From: an uncultured Nostocoides sp.
GTDB taxonomy: Bacteria; Actinomycetota; Actinomycetes; Actinomycetales; Dermatophilaceae
DNA length: 44,594 nt
Reading direction: 5' to 3'
Assembly: GCA_937858995.1 (NCBI GenBank)
Contig: CALLZC010000071.1
Span: 1 to 44,594 of the forward strand
Shown one piece after another: positions 44,525 to 44,594 of this stretch (its first letter is position 1; each line of letters begins with the position of its first letter). The position numbers were made by a program, and so were the translations under genes. Under the pieces are notes generated by a model, which was not told the origin of the DNA, did no database searches, and was given only the letters and a program-made list of their open reading frames with translations.

Positions 44525-44594
44525 CTGTCTCTTATACACATCTCCGAGCCCACGAGACGGACTCCTATCTCGTATGCCGTCTTCTGCTTGAAAA
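44525..44594 (-). other. Illumina Nextera P7/i7 adapter, reverse complement (assembly artefact)
   Basis: Starts CTGTCTCTTATACACATCT (Tn5 mosaic end) and runs through the same index as at the left end into the P7 sequence, followed by AAAA. Not genomic. Proteins read across it (tail LLYTSPSPRD on plus, MGSEMCIRD on minus) are false. Confidence 0.98.

Noticed and set aside
44224-44594. Open frames at the right end on both strands (MGSEMCIRD… and …LLYTSPSPRD)
   Set aside because: They read through Nextera adapter sequence and are not genes.

Overview
This is a high-GC window from an actinobacterial chromosome. The gene order (comM–yraN–DUF2469–rnhB–lepB–rplS … trmD–rimM–KH–rpsP … ffh–glnD–glnK–amtB–ftsY–smc … mutM–rnc–rpmF–DUF177–coaD–rsmD–recG–rpmB–thiL … ddl … cofC … hupB) matches the Rv2897c–Rv2986c part of Mycobacterium-type chromosomes. 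An H1-like lysine/alanine tail on hupB and a TrmD with a C-terminal acetyltransferase-like domain point to Micrococcales; a Dermatophilaceae/Intrasporangiaceae relative is my guess, not shown. Both ends are capped by the same Illumina Nextera P7/i7 adapter (1-68 and 44525-44594). The biological insert is therefore 69-44524, and the two genes touching those ends (comM, hupB) are cut by the assembly, not by biology.

Layout. 69-7943 (minus strand): partial comM, yraN, DUF2469, rnhB and two tandem signal peptidases, coupled by short overlaps, then rplS, trmD and rimM. Between rplS and trmD lies about 2.3 kb of accessory DNA: a secreted PQQ-type beta-propeller gene and the frameshifted tail of an ISL3-like transposase. 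8042-11352 (plus strand): a two-component system dropped into the rpsP–rimM gene string; its kinase carries a roughly 450-residue multi-pass DUF4153/DUF4173-type membrane tail. 11471-12210: KH protein and rpsP. 12376-13890: an Rrf2 regulator divergent from a TauE/SafE exporter, with a palindrome between them. 13974-21756 (minus): amidohydrolase, alpha/beta hydrolase, ffh, and the nitrogen-control set glnD–glnK–amtB. 21912-23694: a DCC thioredoxin-like protein, an HTTM membrane protein and a membrane-anchored partner. 23696-29398: ftsY, a 57-residue membrane peptide, a small secreted protein closed by a 20-bp perfect hairpin, and smc. 29492-32216: chorismate mutase, acyP and a plus-strand OatA-like acyltransferase with SGNH domain. 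32265-37999 (minus): mutM, rnc, rpmF, DUF177, coaD, rsmD, recG. 38200-44524: rpmB, thiL, a stand-alone RAM-domain protein, a DUF3515 lipoprotein, ddl, a Cys/Met-metabolism PLP enzyme, plsC-like acyltransferase, cofC (coenzyme F420), a small cold-shock-like protein and the end of hupB.

Together the window is mostly housekeeping: ribosomal proteins and their maturation factors, co-translational secretion (ffh, ftsY, lepB), chromosome upkeep (smc, recG, rnhB, mutM), nitrogen sensing, CoA, thiamine, cell-wall and F420 steps. The accessory pieces sit as islands inside otherwise conserved strings, and these are where the unusual observations lie. I found no tRNA, rRNA or CRISPR array.
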